Shown one piece after another: positions 47,408 to 59,565 of a stretch of DNA of 64,000 bases. Positions within the stretch are counted from its first letter, which is position 1, and the number at the start of each line of letters is the position of its first letter. This DNA comes from Hevea brasiliensis. Lineage: Eukaryota; Streptophyta; Magnoliopsida; Malpighiales; Euphorbiaceae. Under the pieces are notes generated by a model. It saw nothing but the letters and a program-made list of their open reading frames with translations, was not told the DNA's origin and did no database searches. Position numbers and translations under genes: made by a program. The stretch covers positions 16,700,141-16,764,140 of the forward strand of contig NC_079507.1 of NCBI RefSeq assembly GCF_030052815.1, given 5' to 3'.

Positions 47408-47620
47408 ATTCTTCCCCTCTAACAAAAATTTCGTCCTCGAAATTTACCTGGTGCAAATAGTCGAGGAGCTACTACTTCCTTATTTCTTCACCTTATCAGA
47501 GAAAACATATCTGCATTAGTGTCACCTCGACTCATATGAAAGCAATGCATGTTATGCACACTATTCCTTTTCATCTATTTATGCTTAGGAACGCCTAAAC
47601 CGTGCTCTGATACCACTAAA
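47408..47620 (-). mobile_element. G1 internal region, only 213 bp
   Basis: It holds the polypurine tract (47408-47423, minus strand GAGGGGAAGAAT), the chromovirus-type 3' end AGGTAAATTTCGAGGACGAA, about 130 bp of leader and the primer site (47604-47615, TGGTATCAGAGC on the minus strand). No gag, pol or other coding sequence. The leader aligns with that of element A (near 6590-6662). An element made of two 4-kb LTRs and almost nothing else must have moved with proteins from relatives, unless the deletion happened after insertion. Confidence 0.9.
47604..47615 (-). other. Primer binding site of G1 (initiator tRNA-Met)
   Basis: TGGTATCAGAGC on the minus strand, five bases from the LTR at 47621, the same spacing as in element A. 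Confidence 0.94.
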
Positions 47621-49214
47621 TGTGACACACCCTCACCCGACTACAGTGTAGTCGAGCGAGGTGTGCTACATTTGGTGTCGGAGTACCCTATCTTATCTTA
47701 CTTTATTCCTTTAATCATTTTTAAGTTATTATCTTTTAATATTAATTATTTTTCAACAGAAAAACTAACGGAGTTTCTCCTATTTTATTAATGTTTGATG
47801 TGTTTTACTATTCACCTATTTGAAATTTTCAACAATATTTTAAAATAAAAATATCGTCATTTCATGCATCATCTATATATTTCAATTCCGCATTCAAATC
47901 TATACAATTTCATTCATATCCATTTCCATACATTACCATTTCCATACATTACCATTCATGCTCAACTCATATATGAAAATTTTCAATCTTCATTGATTTA
48001 TATGATATACAATTTAATCACATATGAATTAACCGATTTATTAATTTACATCACATACCTAATAATTACATTTTCATAATTTATATTACAATATTATAAC
48101 TAAGCATTTTATACAACATACAAATTATGACCTATATGGGCCCTATCTACATGCATTGCTGAGGAGGTAATAACCTTGAATACTTCATACACTTATGCAG
48201 ATCAGAACTCCAAAATCTCTATTTAATATTTGCTGGGCTTTACCTTTAGTATCTGCGAGAGGAAACAAATCCATCGCACTAAGCATTTCTGCTTAGTGGC
48301 GCAATAATATAACAAAGAAATAATATAGGAAATACAGATGGAAATAAAACATGGTTCAGATAATTTTAGATCTAATTATGCTTCAATAAGGTTTCTAAAA
48401 TTTAATATCCCCTTTTTTTATTTTCCTAATTTAGTCCTCTTTGGAGGTGCTTAGTTCATAAGGTTACAGTAAGAATATACAATATACTAATATTCTAATA
48501 GCATTATTCTTAACTTAATATTATTATGAAAGGTACATTTGCAACATTTATTTAAATTATATTTCTATTATTAATATTTTTGTATCATTTAATTTAATAC
48601 CTTCTAGGTTATTTTAAATTATTTCATAATAACTAAAGTTCCTAGTGCATTCAATAATAGATAACTTTTCCTCTTTTTTTTTTTATATCATCAGTTCAGT
48701 TTATTTCAATTCTTTCTAGCATTTTATTAATCGTTTTCTTTGATGATTTTGGGCCTCATTTTATTGTAATCATTCTTGTTCTTTATCTTCATATTTAATT
48801 TCCTTACTTCCTTTAAAAATCAATTCAATTACATTTATACTTTTTCATGCCCAAGTAACCTATACAAATTGACCGGACTGGATAAATGAGTAAACTAGCA
48901 CTGGGTACTAAGTACCTGAGGTCATCACACCATCGGTCACAATGTGTCTCCCTGTACACAGATAGAATGGCTAATAAGCCATAAAAGAAATAAGGTATAA
49001 AGTCAAGTATAACATCATAATCAGTATAGCCATAGGCTATCATATCATAGAATGGCCTGAAGCCATACGTAGTACTGCTATCTGAACTCTATTGGCATGC
49101 CAACCTATCCAAACCAATCACATTAGGCCTACTAAGATATATTATAAAGTTATTTCTTAAATATTTGTACTTAACATGCAAGGTTACTATTCATTTAGTC
49201 ATTTAAGTCAAAAT
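47621..49214 (-). repeat. G1 right (5') LTR, first part
   Basis: Starts TGTGACACAC and aligns with 10871 to about 12440 of the left LTR. A 20-bp duplication (CCATTTCCATACATTA, near 47926-47960) is not in the left LTR. Broken by G4 at 49215; AAAAT (49210-49214) is the likely left target duplication. The remainder lies right of the window. Confidence 0.88.
48279..48296 (-). other. Conserved LTR hairpin, G1 right copy
   Basis: Stem CTAAGCA / TGCTTAG with loop GAAA, seven perfect pairs, 659 bp from the LTR end. An acceptor-like CGCAG is at 48251-48255 (minus strand). Confidence 0.75.
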
Positions 49215-51016
49215 TGTAACACCCCTAAGTTCGGTAATGCGTTCTACGGTTCTAGTGACCAGTGTTGTCCGGACAGCTAAGATGCCTAGAACTACACTTC
49301 GATATGAGTGAGGAGACATAAAATAATGAAATACAAGAAAAACAAAGGAAAAATAATAGCAAAGAAATGTAACCAAGTTAAGCGAGCCGAGAACCCTAGC
49401 GATGGGTGACCGCACCGGGAAGTCACAGCATGGACCGTTGACTAGCCCTGGACCGCGGGGAACCCTGAAAAATATTTTTTAGGACTTAAATAGACACCTA
49501 TTGAAGTATAAATACCATTAGAAATATCAAAGAAAAATTAATTAATTAGTACAAAGAAAAGTGAGAAATCAAAAAAATGGCAAAACTTGCTATTACCGAA
49601 AAGTCGGGAATGCAACCCGAACAAGGGGCATTGTGGTCATTTGACACCGCGAGTTGTCTTTTTACCTAAATGTCCATTAAAAATACATGATATTACACTT
49701 GGAAAATGTCATGAAAAATTAAATTGGTGATACCTAATGTAAATAGCAAAAATTGGGAGTTAAATGTGGAAAAATAAAACCTTAGAATAAACAATGATTT
49801 AATTCCCACATAGTGCTCCACTAACTCATTTAAGTGGACCACTAAAGCTTCATTTGGGTAGAATATTTTCATCTTCTTCAACCTCCCAAACCATAACCAG
49901 CCGAATCCTTTTCTTCTCTCAAGTTCCTCCATGGCCGTCCATGGCCAAGCTCCATGCAAGCTTGATCTAAGCTCCTTTCTTCCCACTTTCCTTCATTAAA
50001 GATTGTCCATACACCTTGGGAAGTAGATAGGCAACAAGAAGACCAAGTTTTGGAGAGATTTTGAAGAGTTTCCAAAGTGGTAAGTTTGTGTTTTTGGGTT
50101 ATGGCTTCATTAAAGTTAGTAAGAATGTTATGGGTACTTGAATTATGGAGTGATTTTTGAGGTTTGATGTTTAAAGGGAGAGGTGTATTTTTGGCAGCCA
50201 TGGAAACTCCTTGAGGGCAGTTTATTCTTGCTTGTAAATGGTAGATTAAAGGGTTGATTAAGTGTTTATGTGTGTAGGAATTTATTTGGGTGATGTATAT
50301 TAAGTATATGTAAATGTGTACTTGAATTTGGAAGCTTGGAAATTAATGGAGTGTGATATATGAATCGGCAGCTTGATTTGGTGAACCATAAAAATGTTAT
50401 TTCATGTTTGGTTTATGGAATATTAATGTTGAATTGTGGTACTTATTATGGCAGCTTGTGTATATGTATGATGGTGTGAGGTTGGACATGTAAATGAGCT
50501 AGGTTAGGTGATTGAATTATTGTAATTTGAGCTTGAAAAATTCTGTACATTATGGTACATATTGAGTGTGATTATAAGCTGCCAAAATGACCAACAATAT
50601 GTTGTGAATTGTGTTTAGGTTATGATACAAACCAGAATTGGCATGAATGTTTAGTTTGGTAAATGCTAAAAGTGTCCTTTGATGAGTAATGAATAAAATA
50701 CAATAGGGCAGTTTAAGTTATGGGCCTAGAACCTTAAGTGTGTGGCACCAATTGGTATGAGATTAATTGGAGGTGAAACTAGGCACAAAATGTTCCAACT
50801 TTCATGAAGGAAGCTTACCAAAATTCTGCTTGTAAGGTAACTTGAAAAGTGACCAAATCCGGATTAGTGCATTTAAGGCCTGAAAATTGACCATTTGGGC
50901 AGCAGTTAGTATTTTAGCCATAACTCACTCAAAACAGGTCCAATTTACCTAAAATTTTGACCATGAATAGTTAAGACATATATCTACAAGTCTTATGAAG
51001 AGACAAAAGCCCTAAA
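49215..51016 (+). mobile_element. G4: G-family LTR, 5' part
   Basis: Starts TGTAACACCCC and is collinear with S1 156-1950. It is broken at 51016 by C4; the rest lies right of the window, so whether it is a solo LTR or part of a full element is unknown. A donor-like GTGGTAAGTTTG is at 50078-50088, matching S1 in position. Minus-strand frames at 49693-50201 lie in LTR sequence and have no family. Confidence 0.85.
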
Positions 51017-53123
51017 TGAAGGAACGGAAGCGTGAAAAACACAAGTTTATACCATTGAATTCAAAATTTTTCACCTAGGGTCACATGCACTATGCAAGAT
51101 TTATTTTTATCTATTTGATTTCAATGATAAACAACATATTAAAAATCTTTTAATATGTTTTTGGATCTGTATTTGCCATTTAAGATTTTAAAATTAATCA
51201 GATTAATTTTAGAACCCTAGATTAAATCAAGAACGATTACACTAACCTCTTGATGCACTACAGCGTGTCTGCGCCTTTGAGATTCGTCTTCAGGACACCA
51301 GATGTTGTCCCTCTAGCTTGTCCACACCACGAACACCTATGGCAGCCGTTGAACAGCTTCTAAAGCCTTTTCTATTAATTAGAAATTCAAGTTCTGCCTT
51401 TTAAGAGATTAGAGATGTAAACAGGACACTAGAAACAATTTCTAGTGTTCTTAATTCAAGAGATTGATGGCTAATCTCTTTGAATTGATGAGAGATGAAG
51501 AAGAATAGAGGGAGGGCTGCAAAATGGCGAGACCAAGGAGTGTGGCTGCTGGTTGTGTTTTATTTTCTCATAACAACACTTAAATAGCTAGGTTAACATA
51601 TTAAACCATTGCCACATGTCATCCTTTGATTAGCTCTAGGTTTAAGTGACCCAATCACATTGTGCCAAGTGTCAAACCTATATGTAATCTTGATTTTAAT
51701 CACCTTACATGATTAAAAAACATTTGGCAAGCTTATGTGTTATGTCATGTGTCACCATCTCATGGTGCCACGTGTCACACTGCAAAATGACCAAAATGCC
51801 CCTGTGTCTTAATTTTGAGTTCTCAACCCAAAATAATTATTTTTTCTTCTTCTAATTAATTTATATCAAATATAAATTAATTAATTAATCTCTATTAATT
51901 AATTTCTCATTAATTAAATTCATATTTAAACACTTTAAATATAAATTTAACTTATATTATACATCCAATAATCTAGATTTGGTTTCAAGTCATGCTAGGG
52001 ACTTTGCAAACTAATTGCAAACCAAACCTATTTAATTAATCAATTAAACTCTTTAATTAATTAATTAAATCATATTTAATTAGGTGATAACTTGTGTATG
52101 TGTGTGACTTACTAGGCTCATCACTAATTGGCAATGAGACATGATATCAACTCTTAATATCATCAGAACTCTTTCTTACCATAAATGATTTCTCTAAATC
52201 ATTTTATGAACCTCATAGACCATGGTTAACATCTAGCATAGCATGCCATGGCCACCCAATTAGTAATAAGGTTTACCTTAAATGAACCTATAATCATATG
52301 TTACCATGCACTAGAATCTCTCAGTTACAAAATCCCAACTCAAGCTGGAGTCATGGTTTATGTCAAACTCCATTTGTTATGAATATTATATTCTCTTTTA
52401 ATTCCAGTTCTTGATTAAAAAGATTTCTCATCAGAAACTCTTTTCTGAATAAATCTATCTGTCCTGGCCAGGAACTTGAAACATCAAGAACAATTAAATG
52501 AACATAGGATTTTATCTCTATTTACTTAGAGGAACAGATTCCATCTTGATCAATACGTACCTCCATATATAACTAGTAGAAGTCAACACATGCCCATATA
52601 CCCATACAAAGTACAAGTATGAAAGCAGTATCAAACTCAAACTACCTATATACAAGATAACTGTGCTATCTCAGGTCTAAAGATTATATGCACTAATATG
52701 AATTATGACAAAACATTGACAAGAGTAAACTCCATGTGCTTGTCATAAGTGTCACTGGTTCGGCCTACTTATCATTTATAAGTGCCTATCATGTTTGTTA
52801 TATGGCATGAGACTCACCATTCCATCTTATTTATATCTCATATAAATAACTTGGGAACAAACATGAATACAATCTTTCTGGATAAGTCATGTCCTTATTA
52901 TGAAGTATCCTCGATTGTGAACCTATTTATGATACTTCGTGCTAGAAATATTGTCACTCATATTCTTAACAACTTAAGAATAATATTTCTAACAAAATAT
53001 CAATGGACCTTTTCTATTACACATAAATATATTATGTAAACGGAAAAGTGGAAATGCCTTTTATTAATAAAAATATGTACAAGATACATACTAAATGATA
53101 TGCTCTGGGGCATACTACTAACA
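51017..53123 (-). repeat. C4 left (3') LTR (2107 bp)
   Basis: Starts TGAAGGAACGG and ends ACTACTAACA, followed by the polypurine tract in reverse (ATCTCCCAC, 53124-53132). An antisense 85-codon frame is at 52782-53039. The small hairpin element seen in C1 is absent. Confidence 0.92.
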
Positions 53124-53349
53124 ATCTCCCACTAGCACTAGAGCCATTCATTACAATATCTTAGACCTATCTTCTCAAGATGTCGGTCTAACTGAGTCTG
53201 TGACATAGGCTTAGTGAATGGATCAGCTGGATTTTCAGCTGATGCTATTTTCTGCATGGCTACATCTCCTCGCCCAACTATTTCTCTGATAATGTGGTAG
53301 CGCCTTTCTATGTGTTTGGATTTCTGGTGAGACCTTGGTTCCTTAGCTC

Positions 53350-54899
53350 AGATGATCGCTCCATTATTGTCACGATGTAGTGGAACCGCTGACTCAATGG
53401 AAGGAACTACTATAAGTTCTCACACGAACTTCTTTATCCAAATAGCTTCCTTTGCAAGATCTCGATGCAAGAATACACTCACCTCAGAGTGGAATCTGCA
53501 ATGTGCTCTGCTTAGAACTCTTCCAACCGATCGCACCTCCATTACAAATGAACACATATCCAGAGGTAGACTTTCTATCATCGATGTCTGATTGGAAATC
53601 AGAATCAGTATAACCATCCAATTGCAAGTCTCCACCTCCATAAATCAAGAATAAATCCTTAGTTCTTCTCAAGTACTTAAGAATATTCTTGATGACTATC
53701 CGATGTTCCAAACCTGGATTGGATTGATACCTGCTAGTCAAACTAACAGCATATGCGATATCCGGCCTAGTACACAACATTGCATACATTAAACTTTCAA
53801 TAGCCGAAGCATATGGAATCATGGCCATCTTATCTCTTTCTTCAGGTGTCTTTGGAGACATCTCTTTAGAAAGATGGATACCATGTCTCACTGGTAACAA
53901 TCCTCTCTTGGAATCAAGCATGTTAAACCTCTTTAACACCTTTTCCAAGTATAGACCTTGGGATAAACCAATTATTCTTTTCGCTCTATCTCTATAGATG
54001 CGAATTCCAAGAATATAGGTTGCATCCCCTAAGTCTTTCATGGAGAATGTATTTGACAACCATACCTTTATAGTCGTCAACATACCTGTGTCATTACCCA
54101 TCAATAGTATGTCATCCACATATAAGACAAGGAAAGTGATAGCACTGTCACTAACCTTCTTATATACACATGGCTCATCCTCATTTTTTATAAAACCAAA
54201 GGATTTAATGGCTTCATCAAAATGGATGTTCCAACTCCTCGAAGCTTGTTTCAACCCATAAATGGATCGCTTTAGCTTGCATACCTTGGAACCATCATGG
54301 GATTCAAATCCCCTAGGTTGTTCCATGAAAATGTTTTCTTCAATGTATCCATTGAGAAAAGCTATTTTGACATCCATCTGCCAAATCTCATAATCATAGT
54401 ATGCAGCTATTGCTAATAAAATCCTAATTAATTTAAGCATGGCAACAGGCGAGAAAGTCTCCTAATAGTCGATTCCTTGCCTTTGGCGAAACCCTTTCGC
54501 TACTAGCCTTACCTTATAGGTCTCTACCTTTCCATCAGAACCAATTTTCTTCTTGAAAACCCATTTGTTCCCTATAAGTATAATACCTTCAGGTGGGTCA
54601 ACAAGATCCCAAACTTGATTCTTATACATGGAATCAATCTCGGATTTCATAGCATCAATCCATTTTGAAGAGTCTATATCTGATATAACTTCTTCATAGG
54701 TAAGTGGATCATCTCCATGATCTACTTCTTCATGAGTAGACAACTCTTGTTCTTCTTCATGAAGAAAACCATATCTCACTGGTGGGTGAGATACCCTGGT
54801 TGTTCTACGAGGAATAGCTGTAGATGTTTCATCAATGGGTATTGGTTGACTAGATGGATTTATATCCATCTGATTTGTTGGTTGGTCAGAATTCTCCAA
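53350..54899 (-). pseudogene. RT and RNase H of C4
   Basis: A 318-codon frame (54440 to 53484) covers RT from SIRILLAI-like sequence through MDVKIAFLNGYIEENIFMEQ, SIYGLKQASRSWN, the intact catalytic LYVDDILLMG, GLSQGLYLEKVLKRFNML and RNase H (LDGYTDSDFQSDIDDRKSTS). The amino RT is at 54899-54462 ([26 protein letters not shown]), separated by a TAG (near 54463). RNase H loses its frame near 53480 through clustered small indels. Confidence 0.92.
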
Positions 54900-54929
54900 T
54901 TCTAACTCTATTTGCCTTCCTTTGCCTCC

Positions 54930-55822
54930 TTCTTGAACAAACTATTGTTCAAGAAATGTGGCATCTCTACTTATCACAACCTTTTGTGAAGTAGGCAAAT
55001 AAAAATAATATCCAAAACTATCTTTTGGATATCCAACAAATCGACCTTTTTCTGATCTGGTCTCCAATTTATCAGTGTTCAGCTTTTTGATATAAGCTGG
55101 ACAACCCCAAATCTTAACATGCTTAAGACTTGGTTTTCTTCCATGCCATATCTCATAAGGTGTGAAAGAAACTGATTTTGATGGAATCCTATTCAGAATA
55201 TACAAAGCTGATTCTAATGCAAATCCCAAAAGAAGATTGGCATATCAGTATAGCTCATCATACTACGTACCATATCCAATAGGGTACGATTTCTCCTTCG
55301 GATACACCATTCAACCGTATGCGTTCTGGAGGAGTCACCGAGAAACAATGCCATGCTCTCTTAAGTATTCATCAAATTCAGTACTCAAATATTCAGCTCC
55401 ACGATCTGATCGAAGAGCTTTAATACTCTTTCTTGTTTGATTTTCTACTTCAGATTTAAATTCTTTGAACTTTTCAAAAGATTCATGTTTGTATTTCATC
55501 AAATACAAATACCCAAACCTTGATTTATCATCAGTAAAGGTAATAAAATAATGAAAACCCCCTCTAGCCATTTCTTTAAATGGACCACATACATCACTAT
55601 GTATTAGCTCCAAAATATTTTCAGCTCTTATCCCTTGTCCAACAAAGGGTGATATAGTCATTTTGCCCTGAAGGCAAGATTCACAAGTTGGAGTAGGCTC
55701 AGAGCCCAATGAGGATAGAATCCCCATTTGCTCCAATTTTGCAATCCTATCTTCTGCAACATGACATAACCTTAAGTGTCAAATATATTTTGAACTTGAG
55801 TTCACCATGGCATTGTATTCGT
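54930..55822 (-). pseudogene. Integrase of C4
   Basis: Zinc finger (HLRLCH ... CESCLQGKM), then LIHSDVCGPF and RSDRGAEYLSTEF with the two Asp in a 133-codon frame (55335-55736). The Glu block is damaged by indels near 55210-55330. The carboxyl block follows in a 95-codon frame (54942-55229; SFTPYEIWHGRKPSL, WGCPAYIKKL). The finger begins next to the deletion point, so gag and integrase are fused without a protease. Confidence 0.88.
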
Positions 55823-55912
55823 TTAGATTGCTATACTCTGGCCAGTGGAAACACTTTTTTACTGGCAATGGAAACACTTTCCTGTTGGCAATGGAAACAC
55901 TTTCCTTTGCCT
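55823..55912 (-). repeat. Deletion junction and 23-bp repeats of C4
   Basis: Three units of the 23-bp zinc-knuckle repeat, followed by the same joint as in C2 (TTAGATTGCTATACTCTGG in C4, TCGATTGCTATACTGC in C2). Relative to C1, about 0.5 kb (about 40920 to 41400) is missing. Confidence 0.88.
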
Positions 55913-56669
55913 CCATCAGCTTTAGTCTTCCTTTTCTGTTTAGCTATTTTCTTGGAAGGACCAGGAATCTGAGGTTTCTTTTTCTTATTGCCCTTCTTCT
56001 TGTTGGACTTTCCAGCAGAAGAAGATGCAACCAAAGCTACCTCTTTTCCTTTATTACCTGGCATATTCTTTTGGGCAATAACCAGCATGTTAAGTAAACC
56101 AGCTAAGGTACATTCCTGTTTAGTCATATGGAAATTTGTCACAAAATTCCCAAAAGACTCAGGAAGGCACTGAAGGATCAAATCCGTCTGTAGTTGGAAA
56201 TCCATGTTGAAGTCAAGATGTTCCAACTGCTCAATCAGCCGAATCATCTTGTGGACATGATCCCCAACATTCTGTCCCTCAAACATCCTAATACGGAATA
56301 GCTATCTAGATATCTCATACCTAGCATTCCTACTGTGCTCACCATATAACTCTTGTAGGTGAAGGAGGATCTCACTCGCACTCTACATGTTCTCATGTTG
56401 CTTCTGTAACTCATTACTCATAGAAGCAAGCATGTAACACTTAGCTCTCATATCATGCTCCTTCCACTTGTCCAAAGTATCATGTTCCTCTTGTGTGGCC
56501 TCTGGAGGTAAGGGACCAGGAACATTTGAATCTAGAACATATCCTATATGTTCAAGGTTCAGGACAAGCTTCAAATTTCTTAGCCAATCGCATGATTTGG
56601 TCCTGTCAACCTATTGTGATCAAGTATGCTTGCAAGGATATTGGATGGTGGTGGTTGTTTTGCGCTCAT
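55913..56669 (-). pseudogene. Gag of C4, truncated at the zinc knuckle
   Basis: Begins at the ATG at 56667-56669. Capsid blocks LKLVLNLEHIGYVLDSNV, EEHDTLDKWKEHDM and EQLEHLDFNMDFQLQTDL, then the basic KSNKKKGNKKKK stretch and only the first two cysteines of the zinc knuckle. Frames change near 56380 and 56290. Confidence 0.88.
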
Positions 56670-58084
56670 TTTTATCAGAAAATTAACTGCAGAAAATAAC
56701 CAGATTAATTAGTAAATGTATCATGTATTTAACCAAAATGATTATGGTCTTTTAATCAAATTGGTCCTCCCACTAACATAGCGAATCCTACACTTCCAAA
56801 GTAGGAAACGGAAATCCTAGTTGGATGGATTTCTAGTGGGTGATTGAATTCTTATAATTCTATTGATCATCCTCAGGTACATCCATTATTGGAATTACAA
56901 TAAACTATAAGTGAGCAACTCCTTGCCCATCACATCTCATGTGAGGTTCAATCCTTTACCTAGCCCCTAATGCTCAAAATCTCAGGTACATCCATTATTG
57001 ACTTATCTTGCATTAGTTAAGTTGATCCCATTGAGCCAGCAATTATGTAAATAATTTCAATGTCCTCAGGTACATCCAATATTGGCCACCAAACCATTTA
57101 CATATTTACAACATCTCATGCTTAACAATTATTCTTAAGAAAATCTCTTAAATTAATTGCATCTCATGCAACTATTTAAAATTTCTTAAAATAATTGCCC
57201 CAATGGAGGGCCTATGTTATAATTACTTTAATTATAGCATATCCAACTTAATCATTTGTTTGGAAGATTTTATGGTCATTCTAATTACTATTAAGGTCTC
57301 ACTATGCACATTATCCATTTAGCATGCATATATCATATAATTGCATACATTCCCATACATCTCATGCATTCATGGATAAGCAGTAAATATGGTATGATAA
57401 TGGACTTTCTAAGGGATTCAATTCTGAGCCACCAAGAATTGAATCAGGGCATTCCTAGGTGCATTTCATTCATTCATTTTACAAGAGTTGCTGAAGGAGT
57501 ACATAATCAACACTTGATCTTGAATTCCTCCCACTGGTCCCACTAATGCTCTTGACCTCCTTGAACTTCTTACAATCTAATATTACATAGTAATCCTTGG
57601 CATACCAAGGCGAATTTACAAGAACTTAAATAAATGAAATTACAACCCAAAAATTATTACAAACTTAATAATACATGCCCAAAATAAATTAAAATAAATT
57701 AATTAATTTACAATCCCAAAGAAACATAAAAGAAATAAATCCAATCACATTGGTCTTTTATAGTCCATGATCATTCATCATGCATATCACTATTTAACAA
57801 TTAAATAAAACATACATACTTAAATTAAATTGAATATCTCATATTCAACTTAAAAATCCAGATTTGAATATGATTCAAATAAATTTAAAAATTCAGATTT
57901 GAATCTCATTCAAACAAATTTAAAAATTCATATTTGAATCACATTCAAACAACTTCAAAAATTCAGATTTGAATCACATTCAAACATTTTTTAAAAAAAT
58001 CAGATTTGAATCACATTCAAACATTTTTTAAAAAATCATATCTGAATTTTATTCAATCAATTTTAAAAAATCAGATTTAAATAT
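56670..58084 (-). other. Leader of C4, cut by H
   Basis: Collinear with the C2 leader up to AGATTTAAATAT, where H begins. Includes a repeat array (57850-58084). No sense-strand gene seen. Confidence 0.75.
57850..58084. repeat. Imperfect tandem repeats in the C4 leader
   Basis: Seven units of the CAGATTTGAATCACATTCAA type; truncated by the H insertion. Confidence 0.85.
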
Positions 58085-58672
58085 TGTCGCAAGGGATTTT
58101 GCGGTCGCCTGGACGATCACTCATCGAAGTGGGAAAAGTGAGGAGTCGCCACCTTAGTTTTGAGGGAAACTAAAGAAAACCATTTGGGAAGGTAAATTAA
58201 AAATGAAACCACTTCAAAACAGAGATTCTAGGTTTGGGGTCCGTAAACGAGTGGGGAAGAAATGCTGAATGGGACTTGATTAAAATTGAAAATTTAACTT
58301 GAACACTTAAGATCGGAATCCTCATTAAACCGAACCAAAACCTTAGCTCTTAATCTTTCGAAAAGGAGATCGGCAATAAAACTGGTAAGAAAAGATCTAG
58401 TGCCAGTTCATTTCGTTTAGTAGGAATATACTTGACGGGTCCTGAGTTTCGACAATGGGTTTGAGAGATCGGTGAGCGATAGACTGGTAAAGCTTTGACT
58501 GATGCGAGAACTTAACAATTTGATTTAATTCTTTGCGGGGAGAGATCGGAATTGTGACAGCCTATCAAAGAGGGATCGGAAATGTGATTAGCTGTCCGAA
58601 GGAGACTTAGTACCGGGGATCGGTTTCAAAGTTTTATTGATTTTGGGGATCGGCCAAAATATGGTGTCGACA
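58085..58672 (-). repeat. 3' LTR of H (588 bp)
   Basis: Plus-strand ends TGTCGCAAGG and TGTCGACA; the minus strand reads TGTCGACACC to CTTGCGACA, a perfect TG...CA LTR. It is next to a polypurine tract on its right. Confidence 0.9.
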
Positions 58673-58687
58673 GCTGCCCCTCTTTAC
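58673..58687 (-). other. Polypurine tract of H
   Basis: The minus strand reads AAAGAGGGGCAGC abutting the LTR start TGTCGACACC. Confidence 0.9.
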
Positions 58688-58804
58688 ATAATTTCTATTA
58701 AAGGAAAAAAATTTCCGTGTAGGAATTATGTAAAGATTCAGACTCATATTTTGGACGATTAGGTGTACCTAAGTTAACGACCTAGAAATTGGCAACGGAA
58801 GTTG

Positions 58805-59565
58805 GAATACTTAGAAAATTAAAAACCAACTTGGATCAAGAAACCAGAGGTTGATAGTAGGAAAATTAAATTGCAGGAAATTAAAATCAACTTAGATCAA
58901 GGAACCAGAGGTTGATAACAGAAATGTAAATTGCAAGAAATTAAAATCAACTTAGATCAAGGAACCAGAGGTTGATAACAGAAATGTAAATTGCAGGAAA
59001 TTAAAATCAACTTAGATCAAGGAACCAGAGGTTGATAACAGAAATGTAAATTGCAAGAAATTAAAATCAACTTAGATCAAGGAACCAGAGGTTGATAACA
59101 GGAAAATTAAATTGCAGGAAATTAAAATCAACTTAGATCAAGGAACCAGAGGTTGATAACAGAAATGTAAATTGCAAGAAATTAAAATCAACTTAGATCA
59201 AGGAACCAGAGGTTGATAACAGGAAAATTAAATTGCAGGAAATTAAAATCAACTTAGATCAAGGAACCAGAGGTTGATAACAGGAAAATTAAATTGCAGG
59301 AAATTAAAATCAACTTAGATCAAGGAACCAGAGGTTGATGACAGGAAATTTAAATTGCATGGGATTAAAATCAACTTAGATCAAGGAACCAGAGGTTGAT
59401 GACAGGAAATTTAAATTGCATGAAATTAAAATCAACTTAGATCAAGGAACCAGAGGTTGATGACAGGAAATTTAAATTGCATGAAATTAAAATCAACTTA
59501 GATCAAGGAACCAGAGGTTGATGACAGGAAATTTAAATTGCATGAAATTAAAATCAACTTACAAA
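58805..59565. repeat. 60-bp tandem array in the H 3' region (12 units)
   Basis: Twelve units of 60 or 61 bp containing GATCAAGGAACCAGAGGTTG, plus a partial one. The first is divergent. The middle units alternate between two variants (GAAATGTAAATTGC and GGAAAATTAAATTGC), and the last four share a third variant (GGAAATTTAAATTGCATG), so local amplification happened in blocks. Confidence 0.95.

Larger units (their letters stand above)
51017..58084 (-). mobile_element. C4: protease-less Ty1/copia element, 5' LTR outside window
   Basis: Left LTR, RNase H, RT, integrase, truncated gag and part of the leader are present; H inserted in the leader at 58085, so the 5' LTR is right of the window. The left flank is CTAAA (51012-51016). 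It shares with C2 the deletion between zinc knuckle and integrase. It is the best-preserved copia RT of the window. Confidence 0.88.

Noticed and set aside
58805..59565. CRISPR-like regular repeats
   Set aside because: Units are contiguous with no unique spacers, and the sequence is a plant retrotransposon; it is an ordinary tandem array.
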